DNA of 64,000 nucleotides, from NCBI GenBank assembly GCA_041605955.1, contig JBFIXI010000010.1, positions 1 to 64,000 of the forward strand, written 5' to 3'. Position numbers and translations under genes: made by a program. Source of the DNA: JAHEJX01 sp041605955 (GTDB lineage: Bacteria; Actinomycetota; Acidimicrobiia; Spongiisociales; UBA5794). Below, in pieces: positions 1 to 8,340 of the stretch (position 1 is the first letter of the stretch; each line of letters starts with the position of its first letter). The notes under the pieces were generated by a model, which made no database searches, was not told the DNA's origin, and saw nothing but the letters and a program-made list of their open reading frames with translations.

Positions 1-2152
1 CATCGGTGGAGAATCGGTACCGCCCACTGGACAGCCGCTCGAAGTGCTCGCTGCCCAAGTTGGCCAACCCGCGCTTCTCCTCATCCAGGAGGAATCGAAC
101 GAACCTGCTATCAGTGAGATCGGCCGCCAGCGACTCGTAGATCTGTCTCTGGCGGATGGCGGCCGCGGAGGCGCCGCGGATCTCGTCCGCCTCCCCCAAC
201 GTGGATTCGTCTTCCGCTATCTGCTGGCGGCGCACCTCGATAGAGGCCACGACTCCGGCGAGATGAGTTGCGAAGTCGCCCTCGATGCCGAGCTCGGCGT
301 GCAACTCACGCGCGGCCGCGGCGATCTCCGCCTGCTCTTGCTCGGCGGCCACTTTGGCCGTCGTCAGCGTCTGCGTCTCGTCTTCCCAAGACGCTCGCAC
401 CTGATCGACCGCGGCCGCCACCTCTTTACCGGCGTCGATTGGCCCGATTTCCACAGACAAGCGGGCCGCCAACTCGGCGAGCGTCAGTCGCAACGACCCG
501 AGCTCCTTGTCGGCAGCCTGCGCAGCTCGAATCGCCTCATCGTGTTCGCTCCTGGCGAGATCGGCTCGCTTGCGAGCCTCGGTGACTGTGAGCTCGGCAG
601 CCTCGAGGGCGGCGCGCATAACAGCAGACGAATCCTCCCCACAGATCTCGAAAAGGGCGGCCTGGGTTGCCTCGACTTGCTCGAGCATCGCCGTCAGCTG
701 GGCGGCGATCGCGGCGGCTTCCTTTTCAGCGCCGGCAATCTCGGCGTGGAGAGCCGCTACCTCAGCGCGGTACTGAGCTACACGATCGGACGCGCTCTGC
801 TGAGCGGATCGAACCGCCTGCAGCTCCTTCTTGGCGGCGGCCACCTCGGCTTCAGCTTGTGCCGCCGCAGGTAGCTCGACCTCTTCGGGTACTGCTCGGA
901 CGGCTTGCTCACAAACTGGACAGGGCTCCCCCACGGCAAGCCGGCGCCGCAGGGCGCCCGCCATGTTGGCGTGTTCAACCGTATGAAGCCGCTGCGCGGC
1001 CAATTCGTGGGCGGTGCCGGCGGCTTCCACCGCATCCGCCGCGGCTGCAGAGTCGGCGGTGGCTGCCTCCAAGGCGGTTTCGGCTTTAGTGACCCGCTTC
1101 GTTAGCCGGGCGACGACCTGTGCCCCCGCCGCCTCCCGCTCGACGAGCGAGGCCCTTTGTGACTCCAATTGCGAACGGATCGCTTCTAGACGGCCGGCTT
1201 CTTCGATGCGACGCCGCAGCTGCTGGGGATCGAGCGCGGCAAGAGCGCCATCGGCGCTCACCAACTCCTGGCGGGCGGCTTCGAGTGCCGCCCCCAGTCG
1301 CTGGCGCGTTTCGTTGGCGGTGTCTGCCAGCCGGACGATCTCTGCTACAGCCTGGGCGGCTGGTATCTGGGCGGCGATTGGAGCCAATTCGGCTAAACGA
1401 GCTTCGGCGTGGGAGATGATGCGGCCCGTCGCGTCGGCCCGTTCGTTGTGGTCCGCCACCTTTGCTTCGACCTTGCGCAACAGTTCGAGCTGCTCCTCCG
1501 CGGTGGCCAGTTTCTCCTTGCTCTCCGCCACGCGACCGGCAAGGGCTTCTGCCGCTTCCAGCCTGACGCCTAGGGTCTCCGCACGAAGCGCCTCGGCGGC
1601 TGCTCTCTCCTTCGCATGGGCGCGCATGTGATCGATCTTCTCGTGACCGAACACCCCCTTGAGCACTTTGTCCCGCTCGGCGGGGCGGGCGTTGAGGAAC
1701 TCGGCGAAGCGCCCCTGGGCCAACATGACCGACCGGGAGAACCCATCGAACTCCAGGCCGAGAAGCTGCCCGATCTTCTCGTTCACCTCACTCTCCAGAA
1801 CGAAAGTCTCGACCTTGGCAGCATCAGGGCTGTCGTCTGCCAAACGAATGAGACCGTGGACACTCTGTCCCTTGCGCCGGAGCGCTCGCGTCACTTCCCA
1901 GACCTCGGCGTCGACTGCAAACCGCAAGTTCACCGTCCCCCCATCGGCACGCTGGTGGATCAGTGACTTGGTGGACGACCCGACGGCGGGGGTTCTGCCG
2001 AAGAGCGCAAACGCGATGGCATCGAGCAGAGACGACTTGCCGGAGCCGATCGGGCCCACCACCCCAACGAGGTTGCGCTCGCGAAAATCGAATGCGGCGT
2101 CGTCACCGAAGTAGGACCGGAAGTTGCGCAGCCTCAGCTCAAGCGGACGCAT
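1..2152 (-). CDS. sbcC: SbcC/Rad50-type SMC ATPase (partial, C-terminus outside window)
   Basis: This is the ATPase subunit of the SbcCD (Mre11-Rad50) nuclease, which opens and trims DNA ends and hairpins. The frame is open from an ATG at 2152 to the window edge. The N-terminus carries a Walker A motif, GPIGSGKSS, about 35 residues in, followed by LLDAIAFALFG, typical of Rad50/SbcC. A long Ala/Glu-rich coiled coil follows, interrupted by a zinc-hook CPVC at residues 411-414. The last visible residues, LSSGRYRFSTD, match the segment that leads into the C-terminal ATPase lobe. It overlaps the sbcD stop by 14 bases, so the two are probably translated together. The signature motif, Walker B and stop lie beyond position 1. 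Confidence 0.95.
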   Translation of the reverse strand, partial: MRPLELRLRNFRSYFGDDAAFDFRERNLVGVVGPIGSGKSSLLDAIAFALFGRTPAVGSSTKSLIHQRADGGTVNLRFAVDAEVWEVTRALRRKGQSVHGLIRLADDSPDAAKVETFVLESEVNEKIGQLLGLEFDGFSRSVMLAQGRFAEFLNARPAERDKVLKGVFGHEKIDHMRAHAKERAAAEALRAETLGVRLEAAEALAGRVAESKEKLATAEEQLELLRKVEAKVADHNERADATGRIISHAEARLAELAPIAAQIPAAQAVAEIVRLADTANETRQRLGAALEAARQELVSADGALAALDPQQLRRRIEEAGRLEAIRSQLESQRASLVEREAAGAQVVARLTKRVTKAETALEAATADSAAAADAVEAAGTAHELAAQRLHTVEHANMAGALRRRLAVGEPCPVCEQAVRAVPEEVELPAAAQAEAEVAAAKKELQAVRSAQQSASDRVAQYRAEVAALHAEIAGAEKEAAAIAAQLTAMLEQVEATQAALFEICGEDSSAVMRAALEAAELTVTEARKRADLARSEHDEAIRAAQAADKELGSLRLTLAELAARLSVEIGPIDAGKEVAAAVDQVRASWEDETQTLTTAKVAAEQEQAEIAAAARELHAELGIEGDFATHLAGVVASIEVRRQQIAEDESTLGEADEIRGASAAAIRQRQIYESLAADLTDSRFVRFLLDEEKRGLANLGSEHFERLSSGRYRFSTD

Positions 2153-3305
2153 CGGCCAACTCCATGACTTCGCGGAACGCCTCCAGCAGCGCCGCATCCG
2201 GCTCGGCGCCGTCGCGCTCGACGAGGTAATCGTGAAACAGCTCGTCGAGGGCGCGCAGCGAGCGGTCGGGTCGCTCGTCCGGCGCGCGCGGATACTCGGG
2301 GTGGACTCTCACCACGAAGTCGAACTCAGCGCGCACCCGGTCGGCCAGGCCCGGATCAGGCCCGGCGGTCTCGACGGTCAGATCGAGGTAGGCCTCGCGG
2401 AGATCGTCGCGGGCGACGAGATCCTGCCACTCACCGCGGGCGCGCACGAGTCGCCTCCCCCCGGCCAAAGGGACACTGCGGACCGTGGCCGGCAAGCCCG
2501 GGGCCACCTCGACTACCACCACCCGTTTGCGTTCCCCCGCCTCGCCGAAGTCGAGCTCAAGTAGCGACCCGGCGTACTCGGCGGGCACCCGGGCGCCCGG
2601 CACCCGTTGGGGGGCGTGGATGTGTCCCATGGCGACGTACTGCGGGCCCGGAGGGATGGCTTCGGCGGTCCCGGCATACGCTTGACCCATGTGGAGCGCC
2701 CGCTCGCCGCGGGGTGCCCCGTGGCCGTGCACGCGAGCGTCACCAACCAGGAAGTGCGCCACGAGGAACGTCACGGCATCGGTCCCGGCGACGGCGGCGG
2801 CATGAGTGGCGTACGCCTCCGATATGGATCGCAGCCGATCGGCATATCGCTTGTACCACTCGTCGGCTTCTGCCACGAAATCGATTACCCGGCCGGCGCG
2901 CAGAAAAGGAAAACAAGAGACCACGGCGCGGCCACCGGGCGTCACCAGGTCGAGGACGGCGCCGGCCTCGGGGCGTTTGATGTCGCCGACCAGGTGGACG
3001 TTGTTGGGCTGCAGATACGGAGCCAGCGTCTCGAAGAAGCTGGCTGAGTCATGGTTGCCGGCGATAGCGACCACGGGGCGGCGGCCGCCGTCGCTCAACA
3101 TGACCAGACCATCGAGTGCAGTGCGTAGCGCGCTCACCGGCGGAACCGGCCGGTCGAAGACGTCGCCACTGTGGAGCACCAGGTCGACTTGCTCGCGATC
3201 GGCAATGGCGGCGACCTCTGCGATTACTTCCTCGTATTCGGCGGCGCGGTCGAAGCGCCCGATGCGCTTCCCGACATGCCAATCGGAGGTGTGCAGTACC
3301 TTCAC
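2139..3305 (-). CDS. sbcD: Exonuclease SbcD/Mre11, metallophosphoesterase
   Basis: Mn-dependent nuclease subunit of SbcCD, 388 residues. The calcineurin-like phosphoesterase motifs appear in order: SDWHVGK near the N-terminus, LHSGDVFDR, AGNHDSASF, VAHFLVGDARVHG and MGHIHAPQ, which provide the two-metal site. The start is GTG at 3305, which overlaps the herA stop as GTGA. The product therefore begins MKVLHTSDWH, as expected for the family. Its 3' end overlaps sbcC by 14 bases. Length and motif order are normal and the partner ATPase is adjacent, so the assignment is secure. The operon context suggests it works with HerA-NurA in end resection. Confidence 0.95.
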   Translation of the reverse strand: MKVLHTSDWHVGKRIGRFDRAAEYEEVIAEVAAIADREQVDLVLHSGDVFDRPVPPVSALRTALDGLVMLSDGGRRPVVAIAGNHDSASFFETLAPYLQPNNVHLVGDIKRPEAGAVLDLVTPGGRAVVSCFPFLRAGRVIDFVAEADEWYKRYADRLRSISEAYATHAAAVAGTDAVTFLVAHFLVGDARVHGHGAPRGERALHMGQAYAGTAEAIPPGPQYVAMGHIHAPQRVPGARVPAEYAGSLLELDFGEAGERKRVVVVEVAPGLPATVRSVPLAGGRRLVRARGEWQDLVARDDLREAYLDLTVETAGPDPGLADRVRAEFDFVVRVHPEYPRAPDERPDRSLRALDELFHDYLVERDGAEPDAALLEAFREVMELADASA

Positions 3306-5041
3306 GGAGTCAGGCCGTCGAACGGGTCCTCAGCCGCAGTATCAACTTCTTCCTTGCGGGTGGCCCACGGCGGGAACGGGAAGTCGACCACCAATGGCAC
3401 CGGAATCGCCGGCTGGCTCAGCACCATCGTGCCCGGCTTCAGCAAACGAGCCCGGGCTCTGGTCGACGGCAGCATCCAGCCGTATTCGGACCGCTCCGCC
3501 TCGGCGGCGTCGAGACGGCCGGCTACGCGAACGGCCGCGTTCTCCATCACCTCAGGCGCCACTCGGGACGCCGTCTGTTGGGCGCCTACCAGCAGCACGC
3601 CGAGGGAGCGGCCCCGCTGGGCGATATCGATCAGCATCTCCTTGAGCGGGCTGGTGCCTTCACGCGGCGCGTACTTGTTGAGCTCGTCGAGGACGATCAC
3701 CGACAGCGGCAACCGTTGGCCGGTGCGCTCCTTTTCGGCGAAAGTCTCAGCGAGCAGTGCCCCTACGACGAAGCGTTGGCCGAGCTCGTGGAGCGATTGG
3801 ATGGCGACCACCGACACCTGGGCGGCGGTGCGGTCGATGCGCCGGCTCTCGCCGGCCCGCACCAGGTGCCCCAGCCGGTGGGCGGCGGCGTGGAGCCGCC
3901 GCATGAAGGCGGAGATCGTTCCAGCTTGGGTGCGGCCGGTCCACCGACGTTCCGGTTCCCCGTCCTCCGGATCGACGAACTCTTCGAGCTGCTCGACGAG
4001 GGTGCGTAGATCCCGGATCACGGTTTCGCCGGGGTTGGGCGTGACCTGGTCTCCCGGCCGGTGCCCCTCGACGGGGTCTCGCAGCACCACTGCGCCGGGT
4101 TCCCCGGCAACATCGACGGCGTATCGCCTGAGCTGGGCACGCACCCGTTCCTCGATGAACGGAATCTGGTTGCGGGAGTCGTTGGCATCGGTGAACAAGA
4201 ATCGCAACAGGCCATCATCAATGAACTCACGTGGCGTCCAAACGAAGGCGGCAACGTCCTCTTGGCGTCCCCCGGTGTCGGGCAAGGTGACGTCTCCCGA
4301 ACGCGAACGCGGGGGCGCCCAGAAAGAGACTGAAGGAAAGGGAGCGGGCTCTACGCCGAGTCGCTCCCACTGATCACGGGCGGCGTCGTCGAAGTAACGA
4401 TTGGGCTTGTCGAGCCACAGCAGATCCTCCCCCTTCACGTTGAACACGAGGATCCGGAGGTTGGCGGCGCCCTCTCCGAGAATGTCGGGCCGGCTCGAGA
4501 GGAGTCGCAGGAAGAACAACGCGAAAGACGTCTTGGTGGCGACACCGCTGATACCCGAGATCGACATATGGCCGCCTTTGCGACCGTCGAAGAAGTCCAG
4601 GTCGACATACACCGGGGAGCCGTCCCGACCGACTCCGACCGGAAGCGGGCGCCCCATCTCGTCGACGTAGAGCGCCCGGTCGCGCTCGGCGCCGGCGGCC
4701 CGTTCGACGACTTCGCCGGGATCGGGCGACACCCAGATCTCTGGATCGACTCGGGTGACGGCCACTCGAGCCGAACGGACCTTGCCCCCCGGCATGGTGC
4801 CTTCGCCGGCGATACGCCTGGTGTCGCTCTCGAAGGTGGCTCCTTCGAATATCGCCTCGGACTCGGTCACGACGCCGTAGGTGCGCACCTCGCCGCGTTT
4901 GGGAACTTCGGTGCGCACCACCACCAGGTCGTCGAGCTGGAGGTACTCATCGTCCTCGAGCAGCACACGAAACTCACTTGTGGTGGTGTGCTCGGTGCCC
5001 AGCACCCGGCCTACCCCTAGTTGCGCGTTGTCGTCCGCCAT
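3302..5041 (-). CDS. herA: HerA-type hexameric DNA translocase (DUF87 ATPase)
   Basis: HerA is a FtsK-like ring ATPase that pumps DNA and activates the nuclease NurA. The start chosen is ATG at 5041, overlapping the nurA stop as ATGA; the 579-residue product begins MADDNAQLG. The N-terminal HAS-barrel-like region (about residues 1-140) is followed by a P-loop, GISGVATKTS, in which the residue before the lysine is Thr instead of the usual Gly. Walker B is visible as VIVLDELNKY. The frame stays open further upstream to 5332, but that part lies inside nurA and is not expected to be translated. Its downstream neighbour sbcD overlaps by GTGA. Confident on family; the odd P-loop is noted separately. 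Confidence 0.9.
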   Translation of the reverse strand: MADDNAQLGVGRVLGTEHTTTSEFRVLLEDDEYLQLDDLVVVRTEVPKRGEVRTYGVVTESEAIFEGATFESDTRRIAGEGTMPGGKVRSARVAVTRVDPEIWVSPDPGEVVERAAGAERDRALYVDEMGRPLPVGVGRDGSPVYVDLDFFDGRKGGHMSISGISGVATKTSFALFFLRLLSSRPDILGEGAANLRILVFNVKGEDLLWLDKPNRYFDDAARDQWERLGVEPAPFPSVSFWAPPRSRSGDVTLPDTGGRQEDVAAFVWTPREFIDDGLLRFLFTDANDSRNQIPFIEERVRAQLRRYAVDVAGEPGAVVLRDPVEGHRPGDQVTPNPGETVIRDLRTLVEQLEEFVDPEDGEPERRWTGRTQAGTISAFMRRLHAAAHRLGHLVRAGESRRIDRTAAQVSVVAIQSLHELGQRFVVGALLAETFAEKERTGQRLPLSVIVLDELNKYAPREGTSPLKEMLIDIAQRGRSLGVLLVGAQQTASRVAPEVMENAAVRVAGRLDAAEAERSEYGWMLPSTRARARLLKPGTMVLSQPAIPVPLVVDFPFPPWATRKEEVDTAAEDPFDGLTP

Positions 5042-5997
5042 CAGACCACTCCAGAGCTGTGTGGCGCCATGATGGCCGAAAGCAGCGCCCGATACACGTA
5101 TCCCGGATCGCCCAGCCGCCGCCGCAGCTCGCGCTCCAAAGCCGCAATCGGAACCAGGTTTTGCGGGGCGCGCGGGTCGATGTGGCTCTCCGACGCCACC
5201 AGTGGGATGAGCGCCGTGGTGCGCGCCGCGATGGAGGTCGCCCTCCGCAGCTCCAATGCGGCCGACACCTCCCCCCGAACCACTCCGCTCCAGGAGTGGC
5301 CGACGCCGCGATCGGCAATCCGGAAGTACCACGAGTAGCGCTCATAAGCGCCACCCTTCCCGATGAGGAACAGTGGAGTGCGTTCCCCCGCCCCCAACCG
5401 TCCGATCACTTCGCTGCGCTCGAGAGATAGATATGGCGCCCGGTGTGTCTTGATGAAACCGACCTTGTCGGTTGCGGCCATGTCATTGATCGGGCCGTCG
5501 CTGACCACGAACAACCCGCGCCGGGCGAATTCCTCCGACAGTTCGCCCTCGGCTCGCCGCATGGCCCCATGGAGGCGGGTTATCAATGAGCCGGGATCGT
5601 CGTCCGGCACCGACTCGCTGCGATACGACAACTCGGGAGCAACGACGGGTATCGGGGCCCCTTTACCGCTGCCGAACACGGCTAGCCGGCTGATGCGGGC
5701 CTCGACTATCTCCGCCTGGGGAATCGATCGGTCCCACAGCACAGCCCCCACGCCATAGCTCCCACAGAGTCCTGCTACGGGCCCGATCGGCTGGTCGAGG
5801 GTCAGCCGGGCATCGATGCGGCGTACGCCATCGACGAAGACCACATGGTCGATGCCGTCGTCGTCACCCGGAATCGGCTCCCAACGGCCGGCTACCTCGA
5901 CCGACTCATCGACTCTCTCGGGCTCTGCGAGGCCCGCATCCGATTCGAGGGGTGATCCATAGTCGGGGGACCAGCTCTCGATGTGCAGTTGCGCCAT
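5041..5997 (-). CDS. nurA: NurA 5'-3' nuclease (HerA partner)
   Basis: NurA is an RNase H-like Mn-dependent nuclease that forms a complex with HerA. The key N-terminal block is HVVFVDGVRRIDARL, in which the aspartate after VFV belongs to the metal site. Near the C-terminus SESHIDPRAPQNLVPI fits the family. The start is ATG at 5997 (MAQLHIESWSPDYG); the open frame extends to 6090 but there it reads a 12-bp tandem repeat as RQDSRQDSR-like sequence and is not credible. A -10-like TACCTT six bases before the ATG supports a leaderless start. First gene of nurA-herA-sbcD-sbcC, all overlapping. Length 318 residues. Confidence 0.88.
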   Translation of the reverse strand: MAQLHIESWSPDYGSPLESDAGLAEPERVDESVEVAGRWEPIPGDDDGIDHVVFVDGVRRIDARLTLDQPIGPVAGLCGSYGVGAVLWDRSIPQAEIVEARISRLAVFGSGKGAPIPVVAPELSYRSESVPDDDPGSLITRLHGAMRRAEGELSEEFARRGLFVVSDGPINDMAATDKVGFIKTHRAPYLSLERSEVIGRLGAGERTPLFLIGKGGAYERYSWYFRIADRGVGHSWSGVVRGEVSAALELRRATSIAARTTALIPLVASESHIDPRAPQNLVPIAALERELRRRLGDPGYVYRALLSAIMAPHSSGVV

Positions 5998-6003
5998 GCC
6001 GGC

Positions 6004-6009
6004 AAGGTA
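6004..6009 (-). promoter_or_regulatory. Putative -10 hexamer, leaderless start of nurA operon
   Basis: Read on the minus strand, TACCTT lies six bases before the nurA ATG. That spacing would put the transcription start at or next to the A of the ATG. No convincing -35 was found. Confidence 0.4.
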
Positions 6010-6037
6010 GCGGCAAGGTGCGACACAAATGCGAATT

Positions 6038-6073
6038 AGGCGCGAATCTAGGCGCGAATCTTGGCGCGAATCT
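6038..6073. repeat. 12-bp tandem repeat, three copies, upstream of nurA
   Basis: Three near-identical copies of (a/t)ggcgcgaatct lie in tandem, with degenerate flanking copies on both sides (gcgaattaggc and ggcgctgg). It lies between nurA and a small zinc-ribbon gene, just upstream of the nurA promoter. It may be replication slippage or a repeated protein-binding site. Confidence 0.85.
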
Positions 6074-6142
6074 TGGCGCTGGTCCCGCACCCATCTCGAG
6101 CATGCGGCGGTGCACCGCCAGCTCGATCATCTGAGCGATCAC

Positions 6143-6358
6143 TCAGGCGATGGCGCGCGGATTCTGGGCGAAGAGTTCGGTCCGGCCACAGTCAAGACAC
6201 GTGTATGTGTCGAGGAGCGAGCTCGACCAATAGTCGGCGCTGGACTCACCGACGTGGCGCACGGTGAGGCTCGTGGAAAGCGCCGAACGAACCATCTGGC
6301 CCTCGCAGTAGCACTGCTTGGTGGCGAGCCCTGTGACCCGCTCCCCGGTCATAGCCAT
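6143..6358 (-). CDS. Small hypothetical zinc-ribbon-like protein
   Basis: A 71-residue product starting MAMTGERV. The ATG at 6358 is preceded by a purine-rich AGGTAGGGTGA stretch on the minus strand, which could serve as ribosome binding site; the longer frame to 6457 has no such support and crosses a tandem repeat. Two cysteine pairs, CYC near residue 17 and CLDC near residue 56, suggest a small metal-binding domain. The C-terminus, CGRTELFAQNP, resembles the nucleotide-free zinc-ribbon tails of uncharacterised actinobacterial proteins. No function can be assigned. It stands alone between the nurA promoter and the nucleoside hydrolase. Confidence 0.6.
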   Translation of the reverse strand: MAMTGERVTGLATKQCYCEGQMVRSALSTSLTVRHVGESSADYWSSSLLDTYTCLDCGRTELFAQNPRAIA

Positions 6359-6378
6359 TGTCACCCTACCTGTCTCGG

Positions 6379-6410
6379 TCCCAGTGCCCTTGGATCCCAA
6401 TGCCCTTGGC
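6379..6410. repeat. 16-bp tandem duplication
   Basis: Two tandem copies of tccca(g/a)tgcccttgg(a/c), differing at two positions, lie in the intergenic space upstream of the zinc-ribbon gene. The rest of 6411-6509 shows no recognisable element. Confidence 0.8.
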
Positions 6411-6509
6411 TGCAAGAACCATTTTGGCCTCATCCCTACCGTATCAATAATCGGCATATCCGAGAAGAATCGTTAGCGCGGATTCGGATTTCGCACTAGC
6501 TCATTTCGG

Positions 6510-7439
6510 TCACAGGCGCCCGATGCGCTCCATCAACAGGGTAAAGAAGGCGTCGGGGTCGATCTTGTTCACGACGAGGGCGTTCGGGCCCTTGCCGGTG
6601 ATCCCCCACCAATCGACCATCGTCATGCCCTGGGCCGGGCCCTCGCGGACGATTTCGACGTGGCACTGCTTGCCCGAGAAGAGCTCGGGCTGCAGCAGAA
6701 AAGCAATCGTCGTCGGATCGTGGAGCGGAGCCCCCTCCACCCCGTATTTCTCCGTGTCGTAGCGATCGAAGTAGTCGAGCATCCCCGCTACCGACCTGCC
6801 GGCCGGCGTGCCCAGCTCACGAAACTGGGCGACCCGCGCCTCCGTGGCGAGGGCTTGGTGAGTGACATCGAGCGGCAACAACGTGATTGGCACCCCGCTG
6901 GTGAAGACGACGTGGGCGGCATGAGGGTCGACGTAGATGTTGAACTCGGCCGCCGGGGTGACGTTGCCCCCTTCGAAGAAGCCGCCGCCCATCGCCACGA
7001 TGTCGGCCAAGCCGGTGACGATCTCTGGAGCCCTGACGAGGGCCAACCCGACATTGGTCATGGGACCGAGCGTGCACAGCGTGACGCTGCGGGGCTCGGC
7101 GGCGAGGAGTGTGGCTATCAGAAAGTCGACCGCATGAGCCGACTCTGCGGTTCTGGTCGGCTCCGGAAGCTCGGCCCCGTCCAGCCCGCTGGGGCCATGG
7201 ACGTACTCGGCCGTCACCAGATCCTTCACCATGGGTCGGCCGCAGCCGGCGAAGACCGGCACCTCGCTACCCGCCAACTCGACCAGCTGGAGTGTGTTGC
7301 GAGTCGTGAGCGGCAGCGGCACGTTGCCGGCCACGCTGCAGATCCCCAGCACCTCGAAGTCCTCCGGCGAAGCGAGCGCCGTCAGGATGGCAACCGCGTC
7401 GTCCTGGCCCGGGTCGGTGTCGATGATGATCTTGCGCAT
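6510..7439 (-). CDS. Inosine/uridine-preferring nucleoside hydrolase
   Basis: Hydrolyses the N-glycosidic bond of ribonucleosides to give free base and ribose; cytosolic. The hallmark DTDPGQDDAVAI sits at residues 7-18 and binds the catalytic calcium. Further family blocks are VAGNVPLPLTTRNTLQLVE, CTLGPMTNVGLAL, and a C-terminal HDPTTIAFLL, where the aspartate completes the calcium site. Length 309 is usual. It lies 11 bases downstream of ribokinase on the same strand, so the pair would release ribose and phosphorylate it. It resembles RihA/RihB/IunH; specificity among these cannot be read from sequence. The ATG at 7439 gives the canonical N-terminus MRKIIIDTDPG. Confidence 0.93.
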   Translation of the reverse strand: MRKIIIDTDPGQDDAVAILTALASPEDFEVLGICSVAGNVPLPLTTRNTLQLVELAGSEVPVFAGCGRPMVKDLVTAEYVHGPSGLDGAELPEPTRTAESAHAVDFLIATLLAAEPRSVTLCTLGPMTNVGLALVRAPEIVTGLADIVAMGGGFFEGGNVTPAAEFNIYVDPHAAHVVFTSGVPITLLPLDVTHQALATEARVAQFRELGTPAGRSVAGMLDYFDRYDTEKYGVEGAPLHDPTTIAFLLQPELFSGKQCHVEIVREGPAQGMTMVDWWGITGKGPNALVVNKIDPDAFFTLLMERIGRL

Positions 7440-7450
7440 CGGCTCGCAGC

Positions 7451-8335
7451 CTACGCGACCTCTTCTCTGGTAGGCATGGCCGCCTGCGCCCCGGGTCGGG
7501 TCACCGCCATTGCGGCGGCGCGGACAGCAAAGCGGACCGCTGCCTCTAGGTACGCGCCCCGCGCCAACTCGGCAGCCAACGCCCCACAGAAGGCATCGCC
7601 GGCGCCGGTGGCGTCGACCGCTGCGACCGGAACGGCAGGCACATGCGTCACCCCACTGCGCGTGACGATCACGGCGCCGGCCGCCCCCATGGTGACCACG
7701 ACCTCGCTGACCGGCAACGCGGCGGCCGCAGCCGCGATGGCTGCCAGAGAATCCACCGGCATCGCCGTCAGCTGCGCCAGCTCCGGCTCATTCGGGACCA
7801 GAATGTCGACGCCGCCGAGCACCTCTTCCGGCAACGCGGCGGCGGGTGCCGGGTTGAGAACGACCCGCCCCCGGGCGGTCGCCACCGCGGCTTGCACCGC
7901 GTCCAGTGGGATTTCGAGCTGGAGTAGGGCGACGGCGGCGCCGCCCACAACATCGGCGGCGGCGGCCACGTCGGCCCGGCTCACCCGGCCGTTGGCGCCG
8001 GCGCTGACCGCGATGGCGTTCTCGCCCGCCGGGTCGACCGCGATCATCGCCAACCCGGTGGCTACGGACGAATCGGTAGCCACGTGTGTCGTGTCGACTC
8101 CGTCCGCCACCAGCCCGGCGAGCAGCCCTGCCCCGTAGTCATCAGCCCCCACCCGTCCCACCAGGGCCACGGTCGCTCCCAGCCGGGCTGCCGCCATTGC
8201 TTGATTGGCCCCCTTGCCGCCGGCAAACAGCGCGTGGCCCGAAGCCAGCACGGTCTCCCCCGGCGCCGGAATATGCGGCACCGACGCCACCAGATCCTGG
8301 TTGAGGCTGCCTACGACTGCGACGTCGTACCGCAT
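7451..8335 (-). CDS. rbsK: Ribokinase (PfkB family)
   Basis: Phosphorylates D-ribose to ribose 5-phosphate with ATP. The N-terminus VVGSLNQDLVASVP, the glycine-rich GGKGANQA and the C-terminal catalytic motif DATGAGDAFCGAL are all typical, the last containing the catalytic aspartate. Two starts are possible: GTG at 8344, which overlaps the upstream stop as GTGA, and ATG at 8335. ATG is preferred because a GGGGA sits ten bases upstream of it, whereas for GTG that purine run is only two bases away. The gene lies between a sugar dehydrogenase and nucleoside hydrolase and probably supports nucleoside salvage. Length 294. Confidence 0.92.
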   Translation of the reverse strand: MRYDVAVVGSLNQDLVASVPHIPAPGETVLASGHALFAGGKGANQAMAAARLGATVALVGRVGADDYGAGLLAGLVADGVDTTHVATDSSVATGLAMIAVDPAGENAIAVSAGANGRVSRADVAAAADVVGGAAVALLQLEIPLDAVQAAVATARGRVVLNPAPAAALPEEVLGGVDILVPNEPELAQLTAMPVDSLAAIAAAAAALPVSEVVVTMGAAGAVIVTRSGVTHVPAVPVAAVDATGAGDAFCGALAAELARGAYLEAAVRFAVRAAAMAVTRPGAQAAMPTREEVA

Positions 8336-8340
8336 GCAAA

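Noticed and set aside
6660..8138. Long plus-strand open frame of 492 codons
   Set aside because: It lies antisense to nucleoside hydrolase and ribokinase, has a composition typical of GC-rich shadow frames and no family motif.
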